Assembly (NCBI GenBank): GCA_002411615.1
Contig: DHOF01000005.1
Span: 1,435 to 24,329 of the forward strand
Reading direction: 5' to 3'
DNA: 22,895 nucleotides
Source of the DNA: Ruminococcaceae bacterium UBA5397
Lineage (GTDB): Bacteria > Bacillota > Clostridia > Oscillospirales > Acutalibacteraceae
The position numbers were made by a program, and so were the translations under genes. Within the stretch, counting starts at the first letter, position 1. Each line of letters starts with the position of its first letter. Positions 1 to 7,504 of the stretch are shown here, piece by piece. The notes beneath the pieces were generated by a model. It ran no database searches. It was not told the origin of the DNA and saw only the letters and a program-made list of their open reading frames with translations.

Positions 1-1
1 G

Positions 2-1792
2 CTTTTTAAATTGATGGAAAAGCTCGAACTGCAGAATCTTCCGGATGAAGCCCCTAAGAAGCAGGAAAAGATTGATCATGTTTCCCTTTTCCGCAGCCCG
101 GCACCGGACCTTTATCTGCCGGAACTTGAGAAAAAAGGGGAAGCGCCGCTCTTAGCTTTTTATCGGAAAGACGGCTCGATCGAAACGTTAGCCGTCGCGG
201 TCGAACGCGGCGCCTGCCTTTTGGAAAAACCGGAAGAGATTCGCAGCCTTTTGGGAAATCCCAAAACTCCCGTTATTACCTATGACGTGAAGTCTCTGCA
301 GAATGCTGCTGCAAAAGACGGAATCTTTTTAAAACACGCAAAGATGGATGTACTTTTAGCAGCATATCTTTTGGACCCCTCTGCTGCGGGATACGATTTT
401 GACCGTCTGTGCCAGGAATATGGGGTGTCGGTCTGTGAAGTATGGAAAATGGAGAATCCGGTACCGGAAGACCTTTTGCCGGAAAATCAGAAAAAAGCGG
501 AGCGCTTTGCGCGCGTGCTTTCTTTGCCAGGATTATTTGGGGCACTTTCCAAAAAAATTGCCGAAGCCGGACAGGAAGAGCTTCTTTCCAATATTGAACT
601 GCCGCTTGCATGGGTGCTTTCCTGCATGGAGCGGGAGGGCTTTGCAGTAGACGCCGAGGGAATCAAAAAATACGGCGAGTCTATGCAGAGTGATATTGAA
701 ACCATTCAAAAAGGAATTTTTGAGGAAGTTGGCTATGAGTTTAACCTGAATTCTCCAAAACAGTTAGGAGATGCGCTCTTTGTAAAATTGGGGCTGCCGC
801 ATGGAAAAAAGACAAAGAGTGGTTACTCCACCAGCGCGGCGGTGCTGGAATCTTTGCAGTATGAAAATCCGGTTATTTCGGAAATCCTTCGGTATCGAAG
901 CCTCTCTAAACTGAAATCCACTTATTGCGACGGTTTGTTAAAAGTGATCGGTGAAGATGGACGAATTCATTCCAGCTTCAATCAGACCGAGACAAGAACC
1001 GGCAGAATCTCGTCGACTGAACCCAATTTGCAGAATATTCCGGTGCGCTCTGATCAAGGCCGAGAGCTGCGGAGATTTTTTGTGGCTCGTCCAGGGTGGG
1101 TGCTTGTCGATGCCGATTACAGCCAGATCGAATTAAGAGTGCTTGCTCATGTTGCAAATGATGAAAATATGCGCCAGGCGTTTTTAAATGGCGATGATAT
1201 TCATCGTGCTACTGCTTCACAGGTGTTTCATATGCCGGAAGAAATGGTGACGCCCCTAATGCGCAGTCGTGCCAAGGCGGTCAACTTTGGGATTGTCTAT
1301 GGAATTGGCGCTTTTTCTCTTTCAAAAGATATTGGGGTTTCCCGCAGGGAAGCTGATCAGTATATTAAAGATTATCTTGCCCACTACAGCGGCATTGATG
1401 AGTATATGAAAAAATCCGTAGAGCTTGCAAAAGAGCGCGGCTATGCTGAGACGATCTTCGGCCGCCGCAGGTATCTGCCGGAACTTCGGAGCAGTAATTT
1501 TAATCTGCGCTCTTTCGGGGAGCGGGTCGCCCGGAATATGCCGATTCAGGGTGCTGCAGCAGATATTATCAAGATTGCGATGATTAAGGTGCAGGATCGA
1601 CTCGAAAAGGAACACATGAAGTCAAAACTCATTTTGCAGGTACACGATGAATTGATTGTGGAAGCGCCTCGCGAAGAGGCCTCTAAAGCGGCGTCTCTTT
1701 TAAGAGAAGAGATGGAAGGCGCAGTTTCGCTTTCTGTTCCGATGGTGGCAGAGGCGACAATTGGAAAAACGTGGTATGAAGCAAAGTCCTAA
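2..1792 (+). CDS. polA: DNA polymerase I, 3' part of gene (5' end outside window)
   Basis: This is the large (Klenow-like) fragment of DNA polymerase I, which fills gaps and replaces RNA primers during replication and repair. The frame is open to the left edge, so the gene starts upstream; a full-length protein has about 850-900 residues and the missing part would be the 5'-3' exonuclease domain. Counting from the TTG at position 11, polymerase motif A (DYSQIELR) is at residues 369-376. Motif B follows as R-x3-K-x3-FG-x3-YG, and motif C (HDE) is at 545-547. The TRTGRISS and LQNIPVR signatures are also present. The 3'-5' exonuclease-like domain (about residues 25-190) lacks the metal-binding DxE: the usual FDTET position reads LAFYRKDGS. 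Proofreading is therefore probably absent, as in several Gram-positive Pol I enzymes. The stop codon lies 10 bases before rlmA, so the two are probably cotranscribed. Confidence 0.97.
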   Translation, partial: LFKLMEKLELQNLPDEAPKKQEKIDHVSLFRSPAPDLYLPELEKKGEAPLLAFYRKDGSIETLAVAVERGACLLEKPEEIRSLLGNPKTPVITYDVKSLQNAAAKDGIFLKHAKMDVLLAAYLLDPSAAGYDFDRLCQEYGVSVCEVWKMENPVPEDLLPENQKKAERFARVLSLPGLFGALSKKIAEAGQEELLSNIELPLAWVLSCMEREGFAVDAEGIKKYGESMQSDIETIQKGIFEEVGYEFNLNSPKQLGDALFVKLGLPHGKKTKSGYSTSAAVLESLQYENPVISEILRYRSLSKLKSTYCDGLLKVIGEDGRIHSSFNQTETRTGRISSTEPNLQNIPVRSDQGRELRRFFVARPGWVLVDADYSQIELRVLAHVANDENMRQAFLNGDDIHRATASQVFHMPEEMVTPLMRSRAKAVNFGIVYGIGAFSLSKDIGVSRREADQYIKDYLAHYSGIDEYMKKSVELAKERGYAETIFGRRRYLPELRSSNFNLRSFGERVARNMPIQGAAADIIKIAMIKVQDRLEKEHMKSKLILQVHDELIVEAPREEASKAASLLREEMEGAVSLSVPMVAEATIGKTWYEAKS

Positions 1793-1802
1793 GGAGAAAA
1801 AT

Positions 1803-2633
1803 ATGGGATTTATCTGTCCAATCTGTAAAGGTCCATTGTTTTATGCGGAAAAAGAGCATGCCTTTCGCTGCCAAAAAGGGCATAGTTATGACCTCGCTTC
1901 AGAAGGTTATCTTTATCTTTTGCCGCCGAATCGGAAACACAGCAAAATGCCGGGTGACGATAAAAAAATGGTGGCGGCCCGCAGGAGATGCCTGGAGCGG
2001 GGCACCTATCAAATTTTTGGGGATGCTTTAGATCAAATTGCTTCCCGCTGTCTTTCTCAAAAGGATTCCCCAGTGATCCTTGATGCCGGCTGCGGAGAAG
2101 GTTGGTACACGAACGGTTTAAAAGAATCGCTTTTGCAGGAGGGGAAAACGCCCCTCGTTTTTGGTTTCGATATTTCAAAATTTGCCGTCAAGGCAGCTGC
2201 AAAACAGTATCCGGGCATTTCTTTTGCAGTGGGGAGCAGCTTCGAGATCCCGTTTTCTGATTGCGGAGCCGACCTTTTATTGGACGTCTTTTCTCCGGTG
2301 ATGCCGCAGGAATTTTTGCGGGTGGTAAAACCGGGCGGAATCTTTCTCTTGGCAGTGCCGGGAGAGCGCCATCTTTTTGGTTATAAAGAGATTTTGTATG
2401 AACATCCCTATGAAAATGAGCACCGAAAAACAGAATACGATGGATTTTCGTTTTTGGAGCGAATCCCGGTGCGCGGAGAACTGAAACTTCATGACAGAGA
2501 AGCAATCATGGATCTGTTTGCAATGACGCCTTATGCGTGGAAAACGCCTAAAGAAGGGATTGAACGTTTGGAACAAACAGAGACGCTCAAAACAGAAATT
2601 GTATTTGATTGGATCGTTTACCAGAAAGATTAG
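1803..2633 (+). CDS. rlmA: 23S rRNA (guanine-N1)-methyltransferase, RlmA family
   Basis: This is a SAM-dependent methyltransferase of the RlmA/TlrB family, which methylates N1 of a guanine in hairpin 35 of 23S rRNA (G745 in E. coli RlmA-I, G748 in Gram-positive RlmA-II). The sequence does not tell me which guanine. An N-terminal zinc finger is visible at C5, C8, C23 and H27. It is followed by the family signature around residues 30-60 (EGYLYLLP, then PGDDKKM and AARR). The SAM-binding motif I is LDAGCGEGWY at about 93-102. At 276 residues it matches the family. I chose the ATG at 1803 because AAGGAG (1791-1796) sits 6 bases upstream; an in-frame TTG at 1761 lies inside polA. rimI follows after 13 bases, suggesting a polA-rlmA-rimI transcript. 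Confidence 0.93.
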   Translation: MGFICPICKGPLFYAEKEHAFRCQKGHSYDLASEGYLYLLPPNRKHSKMPGDDKKMVAARRRCLERGTYQIFGDALDQIASRCLSQKDSPVILDAGCGEGWYTNGLKESLLQEGKTPLVFGFDISKFAVKAAAKQYPGISFAVGSSFEIPFSDCGADLLLDVFSPVMPQEFLRVVKPGGIFLLAVPGERHLFGYKEILYEHPYENEHRKTEYDGFSFLERIPVRGELKLHDREAIMDLFAMTPYAWKTPKEGIERLEQTETLKTEIVFDWIVYQKD

Positions 2634-2646
2634 GGGGCAGAGACGG

Positions 2647-3093
2647 TTGATTCGATTGAACCCGATGGAGGAAAAACACATTCCGGCTCTTGCCGAGATC
2701 GAAAAGCTATGTTTTTCCACACCATGGACAGAAGAAGGGCTGCGGGCGGAATTAGAAAGCAGTACGGCTGTTTTTCTGGTGGCAGAAGAAGATGGAACAG
2801 TCTGCGGATATGGCGGGATGCATTTTGTTTGCGGAGAAGGGTATGTAGATAATATTGCGGTACATCCGGATTTTCGCCGAAAAGGAATCGGAGAAATGCT
2901 TACAAAAGGGCTTCTTCAGTATGGAAAAGAGCATGAGGGCAGCTTTATTTCGTTGGAAGTCAGGCCGTCTAACCGGGCGGCGGTCAGCCTTTATCACAAA
3001 CTGGAATTTGAGAAAAATGGGGTACGAAAACAGTTTTATACAAATCCGCCGGAGGATGGGTGGATCTTTACGAAATTCTTAAAAAAGGATTGA
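2647..3093 (+). CDS. rimI: GNAT N-acetyltransferase, RimI type (ribosomal protein S18 alanine N-acetyltransferase)
   Basis: RimI acetylates the N-terminal alanine of ribosomal protein S18, and probably other proteins, using acetyl-CoA. The 148-residue length fits the family. The N-terminal RLNPMEEKHIPALAEIE and CFSTPW stretch (residues 3-27) is typical of RimI. The acetyl-CoA motif is VDNIAVHPDFRRKGIG, with the RRKGIG pyrophosphate loop. It is followed by SLEVRPSN and AVSLYHKLEF, which carry the conserved Glu and Tyr region. I chose TTG at 2647 because a purine-rich GGGGGCAGAG element begins just after the rlmA stop and the protein then starts in register with the family. The open frame extends back to 2533, but that part overlaps rlmA and looks non-coding. 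RimI often neighbours tsaB/tsaE/tsaD; here tsaD is two genes downstream. Confidence 0.88.
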   Translation: MIRLNPMEEKHIPALAEIEKLCFSTPWTEEGLRAELESSTAVFLVAEEDGTVCGYGGMHFVCGEGYVDNIAVHPDFRRKGIGEMLTKGLLQYGKEHEGSFISLEVRPSNRAAVSLYHKLEFEKNGVRKQFYTNPPEDGWIFTKFLKKD

Positions 3094-3114
3094 TTTTGGC
3101 TTTAAATAAGCGTT

Positions 3115-3162
3115 CGCAACTAAAAGTTGCGCCATTTGAAAAGCAGAATTGCTGGCCGCAAC
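3115..3162 (+). other. Three-arm inverted repeat with alternative stem-loops
   Basis: The gap between rimI and the XRE gene holds CGCAAC (3115-3120), GTTGCG (3126-3131) and CGCAAC (3157-3162). The middle arm can pair with the left arm (5-base loop) or, as GTTGCGCCA, with TGG-C-CGCAAC on the right with a nested AGCA/TGCT helix. The two folds exclude each other. No T-run follows, so this is not a standard terminator. An RNA switch or protein-binding site is possible but unproven. A second, AT-only inverted repeat lies at 3169-3194 (TTTTGTGTT and AACACAAAA around an 8-base loop). Confidence 0.4.
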
Positions 3163-3227
3163 CGAATCTTTTGTGTTATTTTTAAAACACAAAATCAATT
3201 AGAAAAATCAGGAATGGAGTACGATCA

Positions 3228-4052
3228 ATGAATATTGAGATTGCAAACCGAATGGTGCAGCTGCGGAAGAAACAGGGACTTTCCCAGGAGGAATTGGCAG
3301 AAAAGCTTGGAATCAGCCGACAGGCAGTTTCTAAATGGGAGAGGGCGGAATCTTCTCCCGATACTGATAATCTGATTTTGCTTGCGCGGCTGTATCAGAT
3401 TTCTCTCGACGATTTGCTTAAAACAGACGACCCCGTTGAAAATCGTGATCCGGAAGGAATTGTGGGAGAAAAAGAGGAAAAGATTTCTTTGGAACTGCCA
3501 AAAGTGCCGGACCAAGAAGAAGCCTCTGCTGCGGAAAGTTCGCAAAAAGGAGCGCAGCCGTCCCTCGAGATGCCTTCTGAAGAATCAGTAAAAGAGGCGG
3601 CAGAGCGCCTTCAGAAACAAGCGGAACAAATGAGAAATGAAAGAGCGAATTTCAATGGGGAAAATACGGAACCATCACAGCCGCAGCAGCCGACAGAAAA
3701 ATCGGAGCCGGATTTTTCACAGGAATCTGTTGCTTATTCGAACCCTATTCCTGAAGAACCCCGCAGACACTCTATTTCCAACCAGATGATTGGAATCTGT
3801 GTTGTGGCGCTTTTGGTTTGTGTTATGCTGTGGATGCTTTTAAATATAAAATGGGTTTTGGTTCTCGGCTGCCTTCTCCTTTGCCCGATTCTTGCGAGGA
3901 CTTGCCATCTGGAAGGTGTTTATCCGGTCTTAATTACAATCCTTTATTTGATTCTTGGTTTCCTTTTTGATCTTTGGCATCCGGGCTGGATGTTATATCT
4001 GACCATTCCAATTTTTTATGCATGGGTTGGCAATCAGAAAAAGAAAAATTGA
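3228..4052 (+). CDS. XRE-family HTH regulator with C-terminal membrane segments
   Basis: This 274-residue protein joins a Cro/C1-type helix-turn-helix (about residues 6-65, with SQEELAEKLGISRQAVSKWE) to a long low-complexity linker rich in Glu, Gln, Pro and Ser (about 66-185). A hydrophobic C-terminal region follows with about four predicted membrane helices (roughly 187-205, 208-223, 231-248, 252-267) and a short basic tail (KKKN). The layout suggests a DNA-binding protein tethered to the membrane, but the signal it senses and its targets are unknown. HTH proteins of this type with membrane tails are common in Firmicutes and are mostly uncharacterised. The start is the ATG at 3228, preceded by a GGAG element. 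It is followed by a clear terminator and sits between rimI and tsaD. Confidence 0.85.
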   Translation: MNIEIANRMVQLRKKQGLSQEELAEKLGISRQAVSKWERAESSPDTDNLILLARLYQISLDDLLKTDDPVENRDPEGIVGEKEEKISLELPKVPDQEEASAAESSQKGAQPSLEMPSEESVKEAAERLQKQAEQMRNERANFNGENTEPSQPQQPTEKSEPDFSQESVAYSNPIPEEPRRHSISNQMIGICVVALLVCVMLWMLLNIKWVLVLGCLLLCPILARTCHLEGVYPVLITILYLILGFLFDLWHPGWMLYLTIPIFYAWVGNQKKKN

Positions 4053-4091
4053 TTTTCTGGCCATTCTCAAAAGAATATGATAAAATAAAAA

Positions 4092-4130
4092 ACTGAGTAT
4101 GGAGAAAATCACATACTCGGTTTTTTATTT
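4092..4130 (+). terminator. Rho-independent terminator after XRE gene
   Basis: ACTGAGTATG (4092-4101) pairs with CATACTCGGT (4112-4121) through 10 base pairs including one G-T, with a 10-base loop, followed by a T-rich run (TTTTTTATTT). It lies only about 30 bases upstream of tsaD. It must end the XRE transcript or act as an attenuator for tsaD. Confidence 0.85.
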
Positions 4131-4161
4131 ATTTTGAGCAGAATAAAGGAGATACGATCCT

Positions 4162-5166
4162 ATGAGGATTTTAGCATTGGAAAGCAGCTGCGATGAAACT
4201 GCCGCGGCAGTTGTAGAAGACGGAAGAAAGGTCCTTTCGAGCGTGATAGCGTCGCAGGTGGAAGAGCATAAGCTCTATGGCGGGGTTGTGCCGGAGATTG
4301 CCTCCCGCAGACACTGTGAGGCAGTGGTGCCGGTAACAGAACAGGCGCTGGAACAGGCGGGCATGACGCTTTCCGAAGTAGATGCGATTGCCGTGACCTA
4401 TGCGCCGGGATTGATTGGTGCCCTTTTGGTGGGAGTCAATTTTGCAAAAGGACTTTGTATGGCTTCCGGAAAGCCGCTGATTCCGGTTCATCATCTCAGG
4501 AGTCATATTGCGGCAAACTATCTGACTTCACCGGAGCTTACTCCGCCGTTTCTCTGTTTGGTGGTTTCGGGTGGACATACTCACCTAGTAGAAGTGCAGG
4601 ATTATACGGATCTTCGTGTTTTGGGACAGACGAGAGATGATGCCGCCGGAGAAGCGTTTGATAAAGCTGCCCGCGCAATGGGGCTGCCCTATCCTGGCGG
4701 AATTGAACTAGATCGGCGCGCCGAAGAAGGAAACGAGAATGCTTTTCGTCTGCCGCATCCAAGAGTAGACGGGGCTCCGTTGGATTTCAGCTTTTCCGGA
4801 TTAAAAACGGCGGTCATCAATTTGCTGCATAACGCAAAACAGCGTGGAGAAGAGGTCAATCTGACGGATTTGATGGCATCTTACCGTAAAGCGGTCGTGG
4901 ATTGCTTGGAAGAAAATACGGTGAAAGCGATGGAGCAGACCGGCAGCCAAAAACTGGTGATTGCCGGCGGAGTGAGTGCTAATCGTCTTTTGCGCCGTCG
5001 GTTGCAAAGCGTGAGCGACAAACGTCATTGGCAATTTTATTGCCCGGAGATTCGCTATTGCGGAGATAATGCGGCAATGGTTGGTGCACAGGCTTACTAT
5101 GAGTATCAGGCGGGGCATACTGCGGGCCTTGATCTGAATGCAAAACCGGAACTTTCTATTTCTTAA
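4162..5166 (+). CDS. tsaD: tRNA N6-adenosine threonylcarbamoyltransferase TsaD
   Basis: TsaD (Kae1/Gcp family) transfers the threonylcarbamoyl group from TC-AMP to A37 of ANN-decoding tRNAs, working with TsaB and TsaE, to make the essential t6A modification. The 334-residue length is standard. Visible motifs include LESSCDETAAAVV at the N-terminus, ASRRHCEAVVP, VVSGGHTHL, GEAFDKAARAMGLPYPGG, FSFSGLKTAV, AGGVSANR and YCGDNAAM with metal-ligand D302. Metal-binding histidines H111 and H115 are retained, but the motif reads HHLRSH instead of the HHMEGH known from E. coli. The start is ATG 4162 behind AAGGAG (4146-4151). tsaB and tsaE are not in the window. No promoter fits between the upstream terminator and the gene. 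Confidence 0.95.
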   Translation: MRILALESSCDETAAAVVEDGRKVLSSVIASQVEEHKLYGGVVPEIASRRHCEAVVPVTEQALEQAGMTLSEVDAIAVTYAPGLIGALLVGVNFAKGLCMASGKPLIPVHHLRSHIAANYLTSPELTPPFLCLVVSGGHTHLVEVQDYTDLRVLGQTRDDAAGEAFDKAARAMGLPYPGGIELDRRAEEGNENAFRLPHPRVDGAPLDFSFSGLKTAVINLLHNAKQRGEEVNLTDLMASYRKAVVDCLEENTVKAMEQTGSQKLVIAGGVSANRLLRRRLQSVSDKRHWQFYCPEIRYCGDNAAMVGAQAYYEYQAGHTAGLDLNAKPELSIS

Positions 5167-5228
5167 TTATTATTTGGAAGATTCTACATTTTATAAAGGG
5201 GCGCTCTGGCAATTCAACAGAATTCACA

Positions 5229-5257
5229 TTGATTCTCAATATCTTTTGTATTATAAT
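5229..5257 (+). promoter_or_regulatory. Sigma-A type promoter for pckG
   Basis: TTGATT (5229-5234) and TATAAT (5252-5257) are separated by exactly 17 bases. The predicted transcript starts near 5264 and has a leader of about 40 bases carrying GGAAGGAG (5288-5294) before the pckG ATG at 5304. Confidence 0.8.
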
Positions 5258-5303
5258 AAAAATCGAATTTGAAAGGCTAAACGAGCTGGAAGGAGATTGG
5301 ACT

Positions 5304-7067
5304 ATGACTAAAAATCAGTCCGTATTGAAATGGATCGAAGAGATGAAAGCGCTGGTAACGCCGAAGGACGTCGTTTGGATTGACGGTTCTGAAGAGCAGT
5401 TGGAAGCTCTCCGCAAAGAAGCATGTACGACCGGCGAAATGATCAAACTGAATCAGGAAAAGCTGCCGGGTTGTTATCTTCACCGTACTGCCGTCAACGA
5501 TGTTGCGCGTGTGGAGGACCGCACTTTTATCTGTTCCAGAAAAGAAGAGGACGCAGGTCCTACCAACCATTGGATGGAACCCCAGAAATGCTACAAGATG
5601 CTCTATGATATTGCCCGTGGAAGCTATAAGGGCCGCACCATGTATGTGATTCCTTATTCCATGGGGCCGATCGGTTCTCCATTCTCCAAAATTGGTGTGG
5701 AGCTGACCGATTCCATCTATGTAGTGCTCAATATGTCCATTATGACTCGTGTCGGGGACAAGGTCTGGGAGTCTTTGGGCGACAGCAGCGACTGGGTCAG
5801 AGGATTGCACGCAAAGTGTGACATCGACGCCGAAAAACGGTATATCTGTCACTTCCCGGAGGACAATACCATTATTTCGGTTAATTCCGGTTACGGCGGA
5901 AATGTGCTGCTGGGCAAAAAATGCTTTGCTTTGCGCATTGCTTCCTTCCTCGGGAAGAACGAGGGCTGGATGGCTGAGCATATGCTGATTTTGGGAGTAC
6001 AGAATCCAAAGGGTGAGATTAAATATATCTCTGCCGCATTCCCGTCTGCCTGTGGCAAGACGAACCTTGCAATGCTGATTCCGCCGGAGGTCTATCGCAA
6101 GAAAGGCTATAAGGTTTGGACAGTTGGCGATGATATCGCATGGATGAGAATCGGACCGGATGGCCGTCTCTGGGCAGTCAACCCTGAAAATGGCTTCTTT
6201 GGTGTAGCACCAGGCACTAATGCAAAATCCAATCCGAATGCGTTGGAATGCACACATAAAGGCACCATTTTTACAAATGTTGCTGAGAATCTGGATGATA
6301 AGACTGTTTGGTGGGAAGGCCTTGACAAGAATCCGCCGGAGAACGGAGTGGATTGGAAAGGAAACCCATGGAACGGAAAGACAAGCACGGAAAAGGGTGC
6401 ACATCCAAACAGCCGCTTTACTGCGCCTGCAAAGAACTGTCCATGTGTTAGCCCTGAATTTGATAAGGGCACTGGGGTGCCGATTTCCGCAATCATATTC
6501 GGCGGCCGCCGTGCACAGACAACGCCGCTTGTTTATCAGTCCCGCGACTGGAACAATGGCGTATTTGTAGGTTCCATCATGGCTTCTGAGACGACTGCTG
6601 CTGCTACCGGTGCAGTTGGTGTTGTCCGCCGCGATCCGATGGCAATGCTGCCGTTCTGCGGATATCATATGGGAGATTATTTCCAGCACTGGATTGACAT
6701 GGGTGAAAAGCTTGGAGATAAAGCCCCGAAGATTTTCAATGTGAACTGGTTCCGCCTGGATCAGGACGGACACTTTATCTGGCCTGGATTCGGGGATAAC
6801 CTTCGTGTGCTTGAATGGATTCTTGCACGCTGTGAAGGAAAAGCTGATGCCGTAGAGACACCGATCGGATTTGTGCCGAAGGCTGAGGATATTAATCTGA
6901 ATGGCCTTGACATGAGCCGCGAGACCCTGCAGTCCATTTTGAATGTAAATAAAGGACAGTGGACAAAAGAGGCAGAGGGAATTTCTGAGTTTTATAAGAA
7001 ATTCGGAGATAAGATGCCAAAGACACTTAAAGAAGAATTAAACGGACTTCAAAATCGTTTGAAGTAA
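5304..7067 (+). CDS. pckG: Phosphoenolpyruvate carboxykinase (GTP)
   Basis: This cytoplasmic enzyme interconverts oxaloacetate + GTP and phosphoenolpyruvate + CO2 + GDP, the PEP-oxaloacetate branch point between glycolysis and C4 acid metabolism. At 587 residues it fits the GTP-dependent family, not the ATP-dependent one. The P-loop is PSACGKTN, with the mobile Cys at residue 250. The Mn ligands are the second Lys of GKKC (K206), H226 in AEHM and the VGDD aspartates (276-277). VNPENGFFGVAPGT and the nucleotide-binding FNVNWFR and FIWPGFGDN are also visible. The ATG at 5304 has GGAAGGAG just upstream; the frame opens at 5229, but that region is the promoter. It is a single-gene unit between its own promoter and a perfect terminator. 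GTP-type PEPCK is known from Clostridium thermocellum and relatives, where it can run in the carboxylating direction. Confidence 0.97.
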   Translation: MTKNQSVLKWIEEMKALVTPKDVVWIDGSEEQLEALRKEACTTGEMIKLNQEKLPGCYLHRTAVNDVARVEDRTFICSRKEEDAGPTNHWMEPQKCYKMLYDIARGSYKGRTMYVIPYSMGPIGSPFSKIGVELTDSIYVVLNMSIMTRVGDKVWESLGDSSDWVRGLHAKCDIDAEKRYICHFPEDNTIISVNSGYGGNVLLGKKCFALRIASFLGKNEGWMAEHMLILGVQNPKGEIKYISAAFPSACGKTNLAMLIPPEVYRKKGYKVWTVGDDIAWMRIGPDGRLWAVNPENGFFGVAPGTNAKSNPNALECTHKGTIFTNVAENLDDKTVWWEGLDKNPPENGVDWKGNPWNGKTSTEKGAHPNSRFTAPAKNCPCVSPEFDKGTGVPISAIIFGGRRAQTTPLVYQSRDWNNGVFVGSIMASETTAAATGAVGVVRRDPMAMLPFCGYHMGDYFQHWIDMGEKLGDKAPKIFNVNWFRLDQDGHFIWPGFGDNLRVLEWILARCEGKADAVETPIGFVPKAEDINLNGLDMSRETLQSILNVNKGQWTKEAEGISEFYKKFGDKMPKTLKEELNGLQNRLK

Positions 7068-7075
7068 AAATAATG

Positions 7076-7119
7076 AAAACAGCTTTCTATCTTTTTAAAG
7101 ATAGAAAGCTGTTTTTTTT
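7076..7119 (+). terminator. Strong rho-independent terminator after pckG
   Basis: A perfect 13-bp stem, CAGCTTTCTATCT (7080-7092) with AGATAGAAAGCTG (7099-7111), has a 6-base loop and is followed by eight Ts (7112-7119). Four As just before the stem can extend the pairing into the T-run. Confidence 0.95.
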
Positions 7120-7410
7120 GTGGAAAAAAACAATGCTTTTTCCAACGTTTTTATGAAAGGTGGATTTTTTAGAATGAAACATTATGAATAGGGGATTTTA
7201 TCTTCTAGAGAGCAAGTTAGGCGGCTTTTTTTAAAACTTTTAAATCAGTTTTCACTGAAAAATTATTTTTACAATATGGAAATTAATGGGATATTAGAAG
7301 CGTAATGGAATATGGAAAAATAATTTTGCAAAATTCTTGCTCATCTTTACCAGATTGCATGCATATTTTGGAGTATTTCCTGTAATTATGAACGATTTAT
7401 GAATAATCTG

Positions 7411-7438
7411 TTGATTTTTTTGTCAAATGAGGTATACT
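7411..7438 (+). promoter_or_regulatory. Sigma-A type promoter for purine permease
   Basis: TTGATT (7411-7416) and TATACT (7433-7438) are separated by 16 bases. Transcription would start near 7445, just before the stem-loop at 7453-7469. Confidence 0.65.
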
Positions 7439-7452
7439 TAAATCTGTAATTC

Positions 7453-7469
7453 TTGCGGAAAATCCGCAA
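7453..7469 (+). other. Short stem-loop near the 5' end of the permease mRNA
   Basis: TTGCGGA (7453-7459) pairs perfectly with TCCGCAA (7463-7469) around a 3-base AAA loop. It would form within the first 25 bases of the predicted transcript, where it could protect the 5' end. It is too small to be a known riboswitch. Confidence 0.45.
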
Positions 7470-7504
7470 AAAAGATCGAGAGTGAAAGAGGAGCGTGAAT
7501 ACTT

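Larger units (their letters stand above)
7120..7504 (+). other. Long AT-rich intergenic region upstream of purine permease
   Basis: This 385-base gap has no convincing open reading frame. It holds the permease promoter (7411-7438), a short stem-loop and the ribosome binding site near its right end. The left 290 bases are very AT-rich, with two near-identical AATATGGAAA-TAAT blocks near 7273 and 7309. I looked for the purine riboswitch three-way junction common upstream of this gene family and did not find it. Confidence 0.6.

Noticed and set aside
2533..2646. 38-codon upstream extension of rimI
   Set aside because: It overlaps the end of rlmA and gives a basic, non-family sequence; RimI homology starts at 2647.
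5229..5303. 25-codon N-terminal extension of PEP carboxykinase
   Set aside because: The region contains a full TTGATT-17-TATAAT promoter, and the best ribosome binding site precedes ATG 5304.
5277..6773. 498-codon open frame antisense to pckG
   Set aside because: It lies almost fully opposite a highly conserved enzyme gene, has no ribosome binding site or promoter, and its translation shows no domain-like pattern. It is a codon-bias shadow.
7120..7504. Possible purine riboswitch upstream of the permease
   Set aside because: I could not find the conserved junction or loop sequences; only a 7-bp hairpin is present.
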